From Bog-159 sp035308525 (GTDB lineage: Bacteria > Acidobacteriota > Terriglobia > Bryobacterales > Bryobacteraceae), in assembly GCA_035308525.1 (NCBI GenBank), contig DATGGM010000325.1:1-29329 (forward strand): 29,329 bases of DNA, written 5' to 3'. The notes under the pieces were generated by a model. That model saw only the letters and a list, made by a program, of their open reading frames with translations. It did no database searches and was not told the DNA's origin. Position numbers and translations under genes: made by a program. Positions 1 to 8,564 of this stretch are shown here, piece after piece; the first letter of the stretch is position 1, and each line of letters opens with the position of its first letter.

Positions 1-2521
1 CGATGGCCTGCTCGTACGTGTCGGTATAAATCAGGCGATTGCCTACCGCCAGCACGATCTTCTTGAGCTGCGGCATGCGCGCTTCGGTAGCTTGTATGTA
101 AATCGGGTCCACATAGAGGAAAGTGCTGTTCACCGGCAGCACCAGCGTGGGCGCGCGCAATACCTGCGAGCCCTGCTGGTTCCATAGCGTCAGATCTTTC
201 GAAATGGTCTGGTCCTGGTTGATGCGCGCGGCGATCTGCGCGGGTCCGAAGATCAGCTCCTGTTTCGAGAGCTGCAGGACCACCACCTCTCCCAGATGCT
301 CGCCGTCGCAGCGCGCCAGCATCAGGCCGATGAGGTTGTCCTTGGAGCGCGGCGTAAACGGCAGCAGCAGCAGAAACTCAGCCTGGTTCTCGCCCGGCAG
401 ACTGGTGACTACGTAAGTGGGCGTGACTGACTCCGGTTGGCTTTGTTGTCCGGAGGTATAACGCGCCAGGTCCCAGACATCCTCCTTGTTATAGAAGGCC
501 TGCGGATCGAGCATGTGGTAGGTGCGGTAAATCTCGGCCTGCACGCGGAACATGGTTTCCGGATAGCGGGCGTGCGCGCGCAAATCGGCGGGCATTTCCG
601 CGGCCGCGTGGAACAACTTCGGGAACAGCGCCTGATACGCGCGGATGATGGGATCCTCCGGCGCGAAGATATAAAGACGGGTCTCCCCATCGTAGGCGTC
701 GATGGTGGCCTTCACGGCATTGCGGATATAATTCACTTCACCCATATCCGCCACGTCGAGTGCGTGCGAATAAGGATGCGCCGCCGAAGTCGTGTATCCA
801 TCGATCATCCAGACCAGGCGCCCGGCCTGGCTGATGACCAGGTAAGGGTCGCGGTCCCACGCGATGAACCCGGCCAGCGTTTCCAGCCGGTCGCGGATCT
901 TGCGGCGGATCATCATGCGGCTGCCGGGGATGAGCGGATTGGAGAGCAGTATATTAATGTCGCCGCCCCGCACGGCGGCGGCGATCCGCATGGGCACCGA
1001 GTCTACCGGAAAGCCGCCGGTGCCTTCATACCGCGAGTGCACATTGTCGGCGCCCGACGGATAATTGAATTCCTCCTGCGCGGTGTGCACAAAGACGGGT
1101 TCCTGCACGTTTTCGCCGTAATAAATCTCCGGGCGAGTCAACTTCAGGCTGGGGGTCTTGATTTCCGGCGGCGCGTTCTCGATCAGTAGCACCGGCAGGC
1201 CATCCGGGGTAATACTGCTGACCCCCGCCAGCACCACACCGTAGCCGTGCGTGTAGACGAAATGGGGGTTGATCCAGCTCTTGCTGGCATCCGGCAACTG
1301 ATCGATGGCCAATTCGCGCGGCGTGAGCAGCACCTGGCGGTAAGCGCCGTCGATGGTGTAGCGGTCCACGTCGGTATCGGAGAAGACGTAGTATGGCCGC
1401 AGCGCCTGAATCTGGGTCACGGTGTCGTGGAAGGCGCGCCAGTCCCACAGGCGCACGTTGTCGAGGGTGCTCTTGTGCTGCGGGGGATCGATGGGCGCAT
1501 CCGTGTGCACCTTGAATTCTATCTCGCGCATGCGTTTCTCCAGGCCGTAGGCGGAACGTGTGGCGTGAATGTGCGTCTGGATGTACTGGCGTTGAATGGA
1601 AATCTCATTGGGCCGCACATACAGCGTGGAGACCAGCCGCGGCACTATGAACAACACCACGAGGGAGATGGCCATGAAGGACGCCGTAATCCAGCGGCGC
1701 AGCCAGACCAGCGCGGCGGCCGCCACGCACGCCGCGATCACCAGCCACTGCAAGGGCAGGGCAAAGTTCTGATCCACATAGTCCACGCCGGTCATGAAGC
1801 CATGATCGTCATAGACCATTTCATAACGCGCCAGGAAGAAGCGCAGAGCCAATGCCAGCAGGAAAACCACCATTGCGCCGCGCAGGTAGCGGCTCTCCAG
1901 TCCGCCTTCCAGCCGGAAAAAGGACGGATCGAGCTGGCGCATCTCGCTCAACTCCGGCAGGCGGTGGCGGATTTGCCATCCTCTCGCCGCGACCCAGTAG
2001 ACCAGCACGCACACGATCACCAGCGCCAGCAGGTAGCCGCGCAGGTCGGAGTAGAACGGCAGATCGAACAGATAGAACTTGAGCGGCAACCCGAATATCG
2101 CGTCACGCCAGGCGTTGGCCTCGGCCGGTATGCCGCGCGCGCCCAGATAGCGCACCACGGTCCAGGCTTCGATGGAGCCGGCTGCGACCAGGTAGCTCAC
2201 GAAGAGCAGGCCCAGGCTGGAGATCCAGGCATACACCCGATGATCGGAGAGACCCGTACCGGCGAATTTCAGCGCGCGGGCATGCGTCACCCACAGCGCG
2301 GCAAAGGCCAGCAGGGTGGCGGCCAGCAAGGGAACGAATCCGTAGGCCAGCATGGCGAGCCAGGTATCGATCTGGCCCATTTCTTTCCACCATTGGTATT
2401 CGATGGAGAAAGACGCCATCGAGCGCATGCCCAGCAGCAGGGCAATCAGGAGCACGATGAGCATGATGCGTCCGCTACGGCCGCGCCGCGGCGCGCCGCG
2501 ATCAATGCGGTACTGAGTCAT
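1..2521 (-). CDS. UPF0182 family integral membrane protein, partial (C-terminus outside window)
   Basis: The minus-strand frame is open from ATG at 2521 to the window edge, giving about 840 residues without a stop. The family (COG1615) usually has roughly 900-1000 residues, so only the C-terminal end is missing. The N-terminal third contains about seven hydrophobic segments, for example near residues 18-35 (IMLIVLLIALLLGMRS), 57-80 and 165-185. A large soluble region follows, with family-typical stretches such as RPYYVFSDTDVDRY, NPHFVYTHGYGVVLAG and EINYPSGADN-like text (EEFNYPSGADNVHSRY). Family function is unknown; the soluble part is probably extracytoplasmic. A TACACT hexamer ends 6 nt before the ATG, which suggests a leaderless transcript. 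Two long plus-strand frames (437-1189 and 1247-2620) overlap it antisense and look spurious. Confidence 0.88.
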   Translation of the reverse strand, partial: MTQYRIDRGAPRRGRSGRIMLIVLLIALLLGMRSMASFSIEYQWWKEMGQIDTWLAMLAYGFVPLLAATLLAFAALWVTHARALKFAGTGLSDHRVYAWISSLGLLFVSYLVAAGSIEAWTVVRYLGARGIPAEANAWRDAIFGLPLKFYLFDLPFYSDLRGYLLALVIVCVLVYWVAARGWQIRHRLPELSEMRQLDPSFFRLEGGLESRYLRGAMVVFLLALALRFFLARYEMVYDDHGFMTGVDYVDQNFALPLQWLVIAACVAAAALVWLRRWITASFMAISLVVLFIVPRLVSTLYVRPNEISIQRQYIQTHIHATRSAYGLEKRMREIEFKVHTDAPIDPPQHKSTLDNVRLWDWRAFHDTVTQIQALRPYYVFSDTDVDRYTIDGAYRQVLLTPRELAIDQLPDASKSWINPHFVYTHGYGVVLAGVSSITPDGLPVLLIENAPPEIKTPSLKLTRPEIYYGENVQEPVFVHTAQEEFNYPSGADNVHSRYEGTGGFPVDSVPMRIAAAVRGGDINILLSNPLIPGSRMMIRRKIRDRLETLAGFIAWDRDPYLVISQAGRLVWMIDGYTTSAAHPYSHALDVADMGEVNYIRNAVKATIDAYDGETRLYIFAPEDPIIRAYQALFPKLFHAAAEMPADLRAHARYPETMFRVQAEIYRTYHMLDPQAFYNKEDVWDLARYTSGQQSQPESVTPTYVVTSLPGENQAEFLLLLPFTPRSKDNLIGLMLARCDGEHLGEVVVLQLSKQELIFGPAQIAARINQDQTISKDLTLWNQQGSQVLRAPTLVLPVNSTFLYVDPIYIQATEARMPQLKKIVLAVGNRLIYTDTYEQAI

Positions 2522-2527
2522 GGACGG

Positions 2528-2533
2528 AGTGTA
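2528..2533 (-). promoter_or_regulatory. -10 hexamer of UPF0182 gene, probable leaderless start
   Basis: TACACT on the minus strand is followed by 6 nt (CCGTCC) and the ATG at 2521. Transcription would start at or next to the start codon. No Shine-Dalgarno sequence is visible. No convincing -35 was found. Confidence 0.4.
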
Positions 2534-2592
2534 ACATCAGGCACATCGCCAGCCCTCGTTGGAGCGCTGATTGAGACGGCTGGATGTCGAAG

Positions 2593-2865
2593 TTATCGCG
2601 CCGCCGCCGCGGCGCTGTAATGCAGCTTCACCAGAGCTTCGTGCATGATGCGATTGGCATCGCCCACTTGCTGCTGCAGCAATTCCAACTGCTGCCGCGA
2701 GCGCTGGTCCGCCTCCGGCAAGACCAGATCCAGATAATCGGCACAGGCCTCAATCACGCTGAGCGGCTGGCGCAGATCGTGCACCAATAAGCCTACAACG
2801 GTCGACACTTGATCGGGAACAAGATTCGGGAGCGGGCGCGCAATATCCGTAGCAACTGTGAGCAT
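2593..2865 (-). CDS. Stand-alone histidine kinase phosphoacceptor (HisKA/DHp) domain protein
   Basis: This 90-residue protein contains an H-box, VHDLRQPLSVIEACADY, with the candidate phosphorylated histidine near residue 29. A second amphipathic helix follows, rich in Glu, Gln and Leu (residues about 50-80). This is the two-helix dimerisation and phosphotransfer hairpin of histidine kinases. There is no sensor domain, and no ATP-binding domain (N, G1, G2 boxes) follows before the stop. The Ala-rich tail comes from a GCC/GCG run. It lies between a REC-GGDEF gene upstream and the UPF0182 gene downstream on the same strand. It has its own promoter (2901-2929), and AAGGTCG lies before the ATG. 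It might act as a phosphorelay intermediate, a partner for the neighbouring receiver, or a kinase inhibitor; it could also be the remnant of a larger kinase. Function is inferred from the domain alone. Confidence 0.72.
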   Translation of the reverse strand: MLTVATDIARPLPNLVPDQVSTVVGLLVHDLRQPLSVIEACADYLDLVLPEADQRSRQQLELLQQQVGDANRIMHEALVKLHYSAAAAAR

Positions 2866-2900
2866 TTCGACCTTCGACCTTGGTTTTCGGGGGTGTGACG

Positions 2901-2929
2901 ATTATAAGGCCAGTTGGCGCGCGATGCAA
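2901..2929 (-). promoter_or_regulatory. Sigma-70-type promoter for the orphan HisKA gene
   Basis: On the minus strand TTGCAT (2929-2924) and TATAAT (2906-2901) are separated by exactly 17 bp. The predicted start is near 2894, giving a leader of about 29 nt before ATG 2865. A 7-bp tandem repeat (TCGACCT-like) sits in the leader. Confidence 0.55.
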
Positions 2930-2976
2930 ATAGATTTATGCAGGCTTAGTTTTTCGCAAAAGGGGGGGCAGCCGCG

Positions 2977-3975
2977 CTACACCCTCTCGGGGGTAATCGT
3001 GGATCTGGAAAGGGGAAGGGAAGGCTCCTCCGCGCCGGAGGAGGCTTCCACACGGTTCCGGCCGCGGCGCTTGGCACGGTAGAGGGCGGCATCGGCTTCG
3101 CGCACCAGGTCGTCGGCATGATATACCGCGGGCGGGACCGCGCCAGCCGCACCCAAGCTGCAGGTCAGGGCAATCTCCGTATCACCCGCGCGGAACACCT
3201 CAGTCCCGATGGCGTCGCGGATGCGCTCGGCCAATACGAGGCCGCCGGGCAGTTCGCATCCCGGCAGCACGATCAGAAACTCCTCGCCGCCATATCGGCC
3301 CACCGAATCATAGCGCCTCACCGAGGCCCGCATGCGCGCCGCAACCTGGCGCAGCACTGCGTCGCCCGTCATGTGGCCGAAATGATCGTTCACGGGTTTG
3401 AACCCGTCCAGGTCCGCCATCAGCACGATCAGCGGCTCTCCGCTGCGATTGGAACGGGCTAGCTCGCTTTGCAGAATGTCGAAGATGGCCGTGCGATTCC
3501 ATAATCCGGTCAGGCCGTCGCGCGTAGCTTGTTCGCGCAGGGCTTCGCGGGCTTCGACTAATTCCGCCTGCAGCGCGAGCACACGCTGTCCGGCCACCAG
3601 GCGGGCACGCAGTTCGTCGATCTGAAAGGGCTTCACGATATAGTCGTCGGCGCCCGACTCGATGCCCTCCACTACATCTTCGAGTTCGGACCGCACGCTC
3701 AACAGCATCATGTAGACATACCGTTCGCGTATACAGGCGCGCACCTTGCGGCAAACCTCGGCGCCTTCCATGCCGGGCATCATCCAGTCCAACAAAGCCA
3801 TGCGCGGCCCGTCAGGTTGGCGCAAACACTCCCAGGCTTGCTGCCCATCGGAAACCACGATCACTTGATAACCCCAACCCTGGAGCATTTTTTGAAGCAT
3901 GTCCCGAAACAGCGGGCTGTCATCCGCGACGAGAATCGGTCCCGCGGACTGGCCGGGTAAAGTAGGTAAGTCCAT
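2977..3975 (-). CDS. Response regulator diguanylate cyclase (REC-GGDEF)
   Basis: This is a 332-residue cytoplasmic protein predicted to make cyclic di-GMP from two GTP. An N-terminal receiver domain has the acidic pair (VADDSPLFRD), the phosphoacceptor Asp in ALLDWMMPGMEG and the conserved Lys in IVKPF. A short coiled linker (LQAELVEAREALREQ) joins it to a GGDEF domain that opens with DGLTGLWNR and carries the active-site signature GGEEF. An RRYD motif lies five residues before that signature, so the inhibitory c-di-GMP-binding I-site appears intact. Both halves look functional. I chose ATG 3975 because the receiver fold starts right after it; the frame is open further up to 4101, but that extension resembles no domain. 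TATAAT lies 12 nt upstream. The kinase that phosphorylates it is not identified; the orphan HisKA protein next door is a candidate partner. Confidence 0.9.
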   Translation of the reverse strand: MDLPTLPGQSAGPILVADDSPLFRDMLQKMLQGWGYQVIVVSDGQQAWECLRQPDGPRMALLDWMMPGMEGAEVCRKVRACIRERYVYMMLLSVRSELEDVVEGIESGADDYIVKPFQIDELRARLVAGQRVLALQAELVEAREALREQATRDGLTGLWNRTAIFDILQSELARSNRSGEPLIVLMADLDGFKPVNDHFGHMTGDAVLRQVAARMRASVRRYDSVGRYGGEEFLIVLPGCELPGGLVLAERIRDAIGTEVFRAGDTEIALTCSLGAAGAVPPAVYHADDLVREADAALYRAKRRGRNRVEASSGAEEPSLPLSRSTITPERV

Positions 3976-3987
3976 TTCGCCGCACAC

Positions 3988-3993
3988 ATTATA
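3988..3993 (-). promoter_or_regulatory. -10 hexamer of the REC-GGDEF gene
   Basis: A perfect TATAAT lies 12 nt before ATG 3975, leaving a leader of only about 5 nt. GGCGAA immediately precedes the ATG. The -35 region is weak (TGGTGG at 17 bp). Confidence 0.45.
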
Positions 3994-4167
3994 GCCTCTT
4001 AGCCAGCGTTCCACCAGAACCAACGGATCTAGAACTAAAGGTTGCTGCATTCCAATCACAGTGGTGGTTTTCAGCCATCGTTGCGACCCACGATACGGCA
4101 TCTAAATCGCTGTAGCATCGAGAGTTGGCTTGTGGACCATCAATTGCCAAGACGTGCGTTAACGATA

Positions 4168-6024
4168 ATGCGCCGCTCTGGCAGTAGTTCACGATGTCTC
4201 TCCGCTGCTGTTTGGCTCGCGGCGCTGGTGCCTGTTATGGCACGCGCCCAGAACGCTCCCCCGCAGGATTCCGGCGCCCCGGAGCGCGGTGTGGCGCGCA
4301 TCAGCATCGTCAGCGGCGAGGTGTCCGTCCGCCGCGGCGATTCCGGAGATTGGGTGGCTGCCGTCGTCAATGCGCCTCTGATGGTGGAAGATCGGGTTTC
4401 GACCGGCACCGGCTCCCGCGCTGAGGTGCAATTCGATTCCGCCAACCTGATCCGCATCGGGGCTCACGCGGAGATCCGCTTGGCCCAGCTGGACCCGGCC
4501 CGCTACAACGTGCAGCTGGCGCATGGCACGGTGACTTTTCGGATGCTGCGGGATTCCCAGGCCCAGGTCGAACTGGATACGCCGACGGTATCGGTAAGGC
4601 CCGCGCATGTAGGTGTTTACCGCATCTATGTTCAGGAAGATGGTCAGACGGAAATCACCGTCAGGCTGGGATCGGTGGAGATCTTCACGCCGCGGGGCAG
4701 TCAACAGTTGCAGGCCGGGCAGACCATGCTGGCGCGCGGCACCGCCGCGGACCCGGAATTCCGCATCGTGCCGGCCATCGCCTACGACGAGTGGGACCGC
4801 TGGAACGAACAGCGCGATCAGGAATTGCAGAATTCCCAGAGCTATCAGAACGTCCCGCCGGATGTGTACGGCGCCGAGGATCTCGACAATCGCGGCCAGT
4901 GGGTGAATGATCCTTCTTACGGTGAGGTTTGGGCTCCGTCCGTGGGGCCGGATTGGGCCCCGTATCAGAACGGCCGCTGGGTGTGGGAAGACTACTATGG
5001 ATGGACCTGGGTCTCATACGACCCCTGGGGTTGGGCGCCATTTCACTACGGGCGCTGGTTTTATGCTCCGGTAGGCTGGTGCTGGTATCCCGGCGGCTTT
5101 TTTGGCCGGCACTACTGGTCGCCAGGATTAGTGGCTTTCTTCGGCTTCGGTCCCGGCGTCGGCGTAGGATTTGGTTTCGGCAACGTGGGCTGGGTGGCGC
5201 TGGCTCCATTCGAGCCTCTATATGCCTGGTGGGGCCGCGGATTTTACGCTGGTTACCGAAATCCGGCGTACTTCAATCGAAACGTGAATATTACTAGCGT
5301 AAATATCCAAAATATATACCGCAACGCACGCGTGAACAATGCCGTGGCCACGGTCTCCGCCGGCGATTTCCGGCAGGGACGTTTCAGTAATATAGTGCGC
5401 GCCACTGGCTCCCAGATACACGACGCCGGTCTGGTGCGGGGCCAGTTGCCGGTGGCGCCCAGTGCCGCCAATCTCCGTTACTCGAATCGGGCAGTGGCCA
5501 TCATGCCACGCAGTTCGGATAATGTTCACTTCTTTAGCCGCTCTTCGCCAGCACCGGTGCAACGAGTGCCGTTCTCGGAGCAGCAGCGCGCCATGCAGCA
5601 GTTCAGCCGGCAACCCGCTCCGGCCCTCGCGCATAGCGCTACACCGCGGCCCGCGGCGGGTCCGGCCGTGGCAAACGGTGGTGGCGCCTGGAGGCCGTCT
5701 AATGCACCTCCGGCCGCCGCTCCCGGGAATCCGGCTAGCAGTGGATGGCAGCGGTTCGGCGAACCGCGTCCGGTGAGCACATGGACGGTGCCGAAACCCG
5801 CTTACGCGCAGCCCGGCGCTGCAACGTACAGGCCGCCCTCAACGCCATCGACCGCGGGAGGCAGCCGCCCGCAATCCATACGTGTGGCGCCTCCCGTGGT
5901 CCGGGAGCGCCAGGCGACGACCCGCAGTACGTCTTCGAGCACCGGAAGCACCAGCCACGCCACCCATAGTAGCGGTGGAAGCAGCGGCAGCGGTGGAGGA
6001 TCGCATGCGAGTAGCCACCGGTAA
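4168..6024 (+). CDS. Exported FecR-domain / DUF6600 protein with tryptophan-rich repeats
   Basis: The 618-residue product starts with a Sec-type signal peptide (RRSGSSSRCLSAAVWLAALV, then ARAQ as likely cleavage site), which fixes the start at 4168 rather than the longer frame from 4042. Residues about 45-200 form a FecR-like beta domain (SGEVSVRRGD, RIGAHAEIRLAQL, VQLAHGTVTFRM). Next comes a DUF6600-like region of Trp/Tyr/Gly-rich tandem units (WVWEDYYGWTWVSYD, PWGWAPFHYGRWFYAPVGW). The last 200 residues are low-complexity Pro, Ala and Ser, ending in a Ser/Gly/His tail. Such proteins are common in Acidobacteriota and lack a known role; an envelope or surface function is likely. There is no neighbouring sigma factor or TonB receptor, so this is not a classical FecIR system. 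The promoter is not obvious. A strong terminator follows. Confidence 0.85.
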   Translation: MRRSGSSSRCLSAAVWLAALVPVMARAQNAPPQDSGAPERGVARISIVSGEVSVRRGDSGDWVAAVVNAPLMVEDRVSTGTGSRAEVQFDSANLIRIGAHAEIRLAQLDPARYNVQLAHGTVTFRMLRDSQAQVELDTPTVSVRPAHVGVYRIYVQEDGQTEITVRLGSVEIFTPRGSQQLQAGQTMLARGTAADPEFRIVPAIAYDEWDRWNEQRDQELQNSQSYQNVPPDVYGAEDLDNRGQWVNDPSYGEVWAPSVGPDWAPYQNGRWVWEDYYGWTWVSYDPWGWAPFHYGRWFYAPVGWCWYPGGFFGRHYWSPGLVAFFGFGPGVGVGFGFGNVGWVALAPFEPLYAWWGRGFYAGYRNPAYFNRNVNITSVNIQNIYRNARVNNAVATVSAGDFRQGRFSNIVRATGSQIHDAGLVRGQLPVAPSAANLRYSNRAVAIMPRSSDNVHFFSRSSPAPVQRVPFSEQQRAMQQFSRQPAPALAHSATPRPAAGPAVANGGGAWRPSNAPPAAAPGNPASSGWQRFGEPRPVSTWTVPKPAYAQPGAATYRPPSTPSTAGGSRPQSIRVAPPVVRERQATTRSTSSSTGSTSHATHSSGGSSGSGGGSHASSHR

Positions 6025-6042
6025 GATTTAGATTTCTTCCCT

Positions 6043-6083
6043 CGGGCCCGCACCAGCATTTTGTGGCGCGGGCCCGCTTTTTT
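6043..6083 (+). terminator. Rho-independent terminator after the FecR/DUF6600 gene
   Basis: A perfect 9-bp GC-only stem, CGGGCCCGC (6043-6051) with GCGGGCCCG (6068-6076), is followed by C and six T residues (6078-6083). It starts 19 bp after the stop codon at 6024. Confidence 0.88.
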
Positions 6084-6215
6084 CCTTCATCCGGGGTGAA
6101 TGAACGTCGGGAGCGCGAATCCGTCTCAATATGAGTTAACATAATATCTGTTATAGGAAGCTGCTTTTGAAGGTCCAGCTGCCGCCAATTCTCCTGGCAT
6201 GCGCCGCTCCTACGC

Positions 6216-6221
6216 TATAAT
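6216..6221 (+). promoter_or_regulatory. -10 hexamer of ilvE, leaderless start
   Basis: A perfect TATAAT is followed by 7 nt (TAAAGCC) and ATG 6229. CTGGCA (6194-6199) is a possible -35 at 16 bp spacing. No Shine-Dalgarno sequence is present between the hexamer and the ATG, so the transcript probably begins at the start codon. Confidence 0.55.
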
Positions 6222-6228
6222 TAAAGCC

Positions 6229-7176
6229 ATGCTGACGCCCACCAAAAAAATCTGGCACAACGGACGCTTCATTCATTGGGACGACGCCACCATCCACGTT
6301 CTCTCTCACGTGGTGAGCTACGGGACCAGCGTGTTCGAAGGCATTCGCTGCTATGCCACACCAGCCGGACCCGCCATTTTCCGCCTTCCTGAACATGTAC
6401 GGCGACTGGCCGATTCCGCCAAAATCTATCGCATGGATCTCGGCTACACGCGCGAGCAGCTCGCCGAAGCCATGCAGGAGCTGGTCCGCGTCAATGACAT
6501 GGACTCCTGTTATATCCGCCCGATTGCCATCCGCGCGTACGGCGATGTGGGCGTGAACCCGCTCAACAACCCGGTGGATGTTTATCTGGCTTGCTGGCTC
6601 TGGGGAAAGTATCTCGGCGAGGAGGCGCTGGCCAACGGAGTGGATGTGTGCGTCTCCAGCTGGAAGCGCATCGCGCCCAATACCCTGCCCGCCCTCGCCA
6701 AGGCCGGCGCCAATTACATGAACTCGCAGTTGATCAAGATGGAGGCGATCACCAACGGCTACGCGGAAGGCATCGCGCTCGATGAGGCCGGCTATGTGAG
6801 CGAAGGCTCCGGCGAGAACATTTTTGTGGTGCGCGACGGGCGCCTCCATACGCCGCCGCTGGGCGCCTCCGTGCTGCCGGGCGTCACCCGCGACAGCGTC
6901 CTGCGCCTGGCCCAGGATATGGATATCCCGGTGGTCGAAACCATTGTGCCGCGCGAGATGCTGTACATCGCCGACGAAGTCTTCTTCACCGGAACCGCCG
7001 CCGAGATCACACCCATCCGTTCCATCGACCGCATTCCCGTCGGCAAGGGGCACCGCGGCCCCATGACGGAAAGATTGCAGAAGGAGTTTTTTGCGCTGAT
7101 CAACGGCGCCCGGCCGGACCGTTATGGCTGGCTGTCGCCGGTACACGCACGACAGCCAGTGGGCGTTGACAAGTAG
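6229..7176 (+). CDS. ilvE: Branched-chain amino acid aminotransferase
   Basis: This 315-residue PLP enzyme of fold type IV transfers the amino group between glutamate and the 2-oxo acids of leucine, isoleucine and valine, the last step of their synthesis. Conserved stretches run through the whole length: YGTSVFEGIRCY near residue 31, YIRPIAIRAYG, the PLP lysine K158 in ALAKAGANYMNSQ, the SEGSGENIFVV phosphate-binding region and the FTGTAAEITPIRSID C-terminal motif, ending in RYGWLSPV. The length matches the family (about 305-315). I chose ATG 6229 over the frame start at 6199 because homology begins there and a TATAAT lies 7 nt upstream. It stands alone, with no other ilv or leu gene near. 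A 331-residue antisense frame (6151-7146) is a shadow. Confidence 0.95.
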   Translation: MLTPTKKIWHNGRFIHWDDATIHVLSHVVSYGTSVFEGIRCYATPAGPAIFRLPEHVRRLADSAKIYRMDLGYTREQLAEAMQELVRVNDMDSCYIRPIAIRAYGDVGVNPLNNPVDVYLACWLWGKYLGEEALANGVDVCVSSWKRIAPNTLPALAKAGANYMNSQLIKMEAITNGYAEGIALDEAGYVSEGSGENIFVVRDGRLHTPPLGASVLPGVTRDSVLRLAQDMDIPVVETIVPREMLYIADEVFFTGTAAEITPIRSIDRIPVGKGHRGPMTERLQKEFFALINGARPDRYGWLSPVHARQPVGVDK

Positions 7177-7392
7177 GAAGCTGCGTGCACACCCCGGAAA
7201 GCCACCTCCCCCGAGATTTGCTTTCCAGGATGCGCAGCAGCCGATGGACTATTTCTTTTTAGCCTATACGCGCCGGCGATTGCTAGAATTGTTTTTCGTT
7301 TGATACCCCTTTTCAACAGGTTTATGAGATCGCAGAATCTTTCGGTTGCCCACTCGGATTTGTGGCAATCCTGTGAATAAAGCAGAGCCTGC
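7177..7392 (+). other. Intergenic region between ilvE and nagA
   Basis: No gene is seen in these 216 bp. A 7-bp perfect stem (GGAAAGC 7196-7202 with GCTTTCC 7220-7226, 17-nt loop) lies after ilvE but has no T-run directly behind it; a CTTTTT run occurs further on, near 7253-7260. The stretch from about 7250 to 7390 is AT-rich and should hold the nagA promoter, but no hexamer pair is convincing. Confidence 0.3.
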
Positions 7393-8532
7393 ATGAATTG
7401 TATTGGAATTGACACATTTGGCGGAACTCCAGTCCGGCTGACGTTCGGCGGCATGATCTCCGCCGTCGATCCGGCCAGCCAGCCCAACGGACTCTACCTC
7501 GCACCGGGCCTCATCGATCTTCAGGTGAACGGTTTCTTCGGCGTGGACTACAACGATCCCACCTGCACCATGGAACAGATCGCACAGTCCATCCGCGCCA
7601 TGTTCGCCACGGGGGTCACGCGGTTCTATCCCACCGTGATCACCGGTTCGCCGCAGACCATGCTCGATGCGTTGCGCAACCTGGCCTGCGCCAAAGACAC
7701 GCTGCGCGAAGGCGCGGCCATGGACGGCTTCCATGTGGAAGGCCCCCATATCTCGCCCGACGACGGTCCGCGCGGTGCGCATCCCCGCCGCTGGGTGCGT
7801 CCGCCCGATCTCGAAGAATACCGCCGCTGGCAGGAGGCCACCGGCAATCGCGTCCGCATTGTGACCCTGGCGCCCGACTGGCCGGAAGCTTGCCACTATA
7901 TCGAGTCCATCACGGCCGAAGGCGTAGTCGCCAGCATCGGACACACCAGTGCGAGCGCGCAGCAGATCGCGGATGCCGTTAGCGCCGGCGCGTCGTTATC
8001 GACGCATCTGGGCAACGGCGCGCATCCCGTCATGCGGCGTCATCCGAACTACATCTGGGAGCAACTCGCAGAAGACCGCCTGATGGCCGACTTCATCGTG
8101 GACGGCATCCACCTGCCGCCGTCATTCCTGAAGGTGGCACTGCGCGCCAAGACAGTCGACCGCTCGGTCCTGATCACCGACGCCGCAGCGCCCGCGGGTT
8201 GCCCTCCCGGCAGATACCAGCTTGGCGAACAGCCCGTCGAACTGACGGCCGACAACCGCGTCATGCTGGTGGGACAGGAGCGTCTGGCCGGCTCCGCCCT
8301 GCGCATGGACCGGGGCGTAGAGAACCTCATGCGTATCGCCGGACTGTCGCTAGCCGATGCCGTCCGCATGGCCACCGTCAATGCCGCGCGCGCCGGAAAC
8401 GTGCCTGGCCGGGCCAGCGGGCTAGTGCCCGGTGAACGCGCCGATTTCATCCAGTATCGCTTTAATTCAGATACGAAATCCATCACAATCGAAGCCACAT
8501 ACGTAGGCGGGGAGAGGGTGTTTCAGGCGTAA
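7393..8532 (+). CDS. nagA: N-acetylglucosamine-6-phosphate deacetylase
   Basis: The 379-residue amidohydrolase removes acetate from GlcNAc-6-phosphate in amino sugar and murein recycling. Visible active-site elements are PGLIDLQVNG (residues 38-47), HVEGPH with metal ligand E116, the histidines H184 (IGHTSA) and H205 (STHLGNGAH), and the catalytic Asp D263 in LITDAAAPAG. The first motif is QxN rather than HxH, the arrangement known from E. coli NagA, which uses a single metal. Usual family text THLFNAM is here THLGNGA, a modest variation. Length is normal. The start at 7393 has no strong ribosome site (GAG 9 nt before); it is the only Met that keeps the first beta strand. No nagB or transporter is adjacent, so it is not in a classical nag operon. 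It converges on the GH127 gene, 32 bp away. Confidence 0.92.
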   Translation: MNCIGIDTFGGTPVRLTFGGMISAVDPASQPNGLYLAPGLIDLQVNGFFGVDYNDPTCTMEQIAQSIRAMFATGVTRFYPTVITGSPQTMLDALRNLACAKDTLREGAAMDGFHVEGPHISPDDGPRGAHPRRWVRPPDLEEYRRWQEATGNRVRIVTLAPDWPEACHYIESITAEGVVASIGHTSASAQQIADAVSAGASLSTHLGNGAHPVMRRHPNYIWEQLAEDRLMADFIVDGIHLPPSFLKVALRAKTVDRSVLITDAAAPAGCPPGRYQLGEQPVELTADNRVMLVGQERLAGSALRMDRGVENLMRIAGLSLADAVRMATVNAARAGNVPGRASGLVPGERADFIQYRFNSDTKSITIEATYVGGERVFQA

Positions 8533-8564
8533 GTGGAGCAGTGCGCTCCGGCCTGCTGTCCGAT

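Noticed and set aside
437..2620. Long plus-strand open frames (437-1189, 1247-2620)
   Set aside because: They are antisense to the UPF0182 gene, lack family similarity and show the His/Gln/Arg-rich composition of reverse-strand shadows in GC-rich DNA.
4168..6024. FecR protein as part of a sigma factor/anti-sigma iron-signalling system
   Set aside because: No ECF sigma factor or TonB-dependent receptor is near, and the DUF6600-like repeats are not found in FecR regulators.
6151..7146. Minus-strand frame of 331 residues opposite ilvE
   Set aside because: ilvE is conserved over its whole length; the antisense translation shows no domain.
7196..7226. Stem after ilvE as a terminator
   Set aside because: The 7-bp stem has a 17-nt loop and no T-run directly after it.
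8535..8549. Short hairpin GGAGC/GCTCC between convergent nagA and GH127 genes as a bidirectional terminator
   Set aside because: The stem is only 5 bp and no T-run flanks it on either strand.
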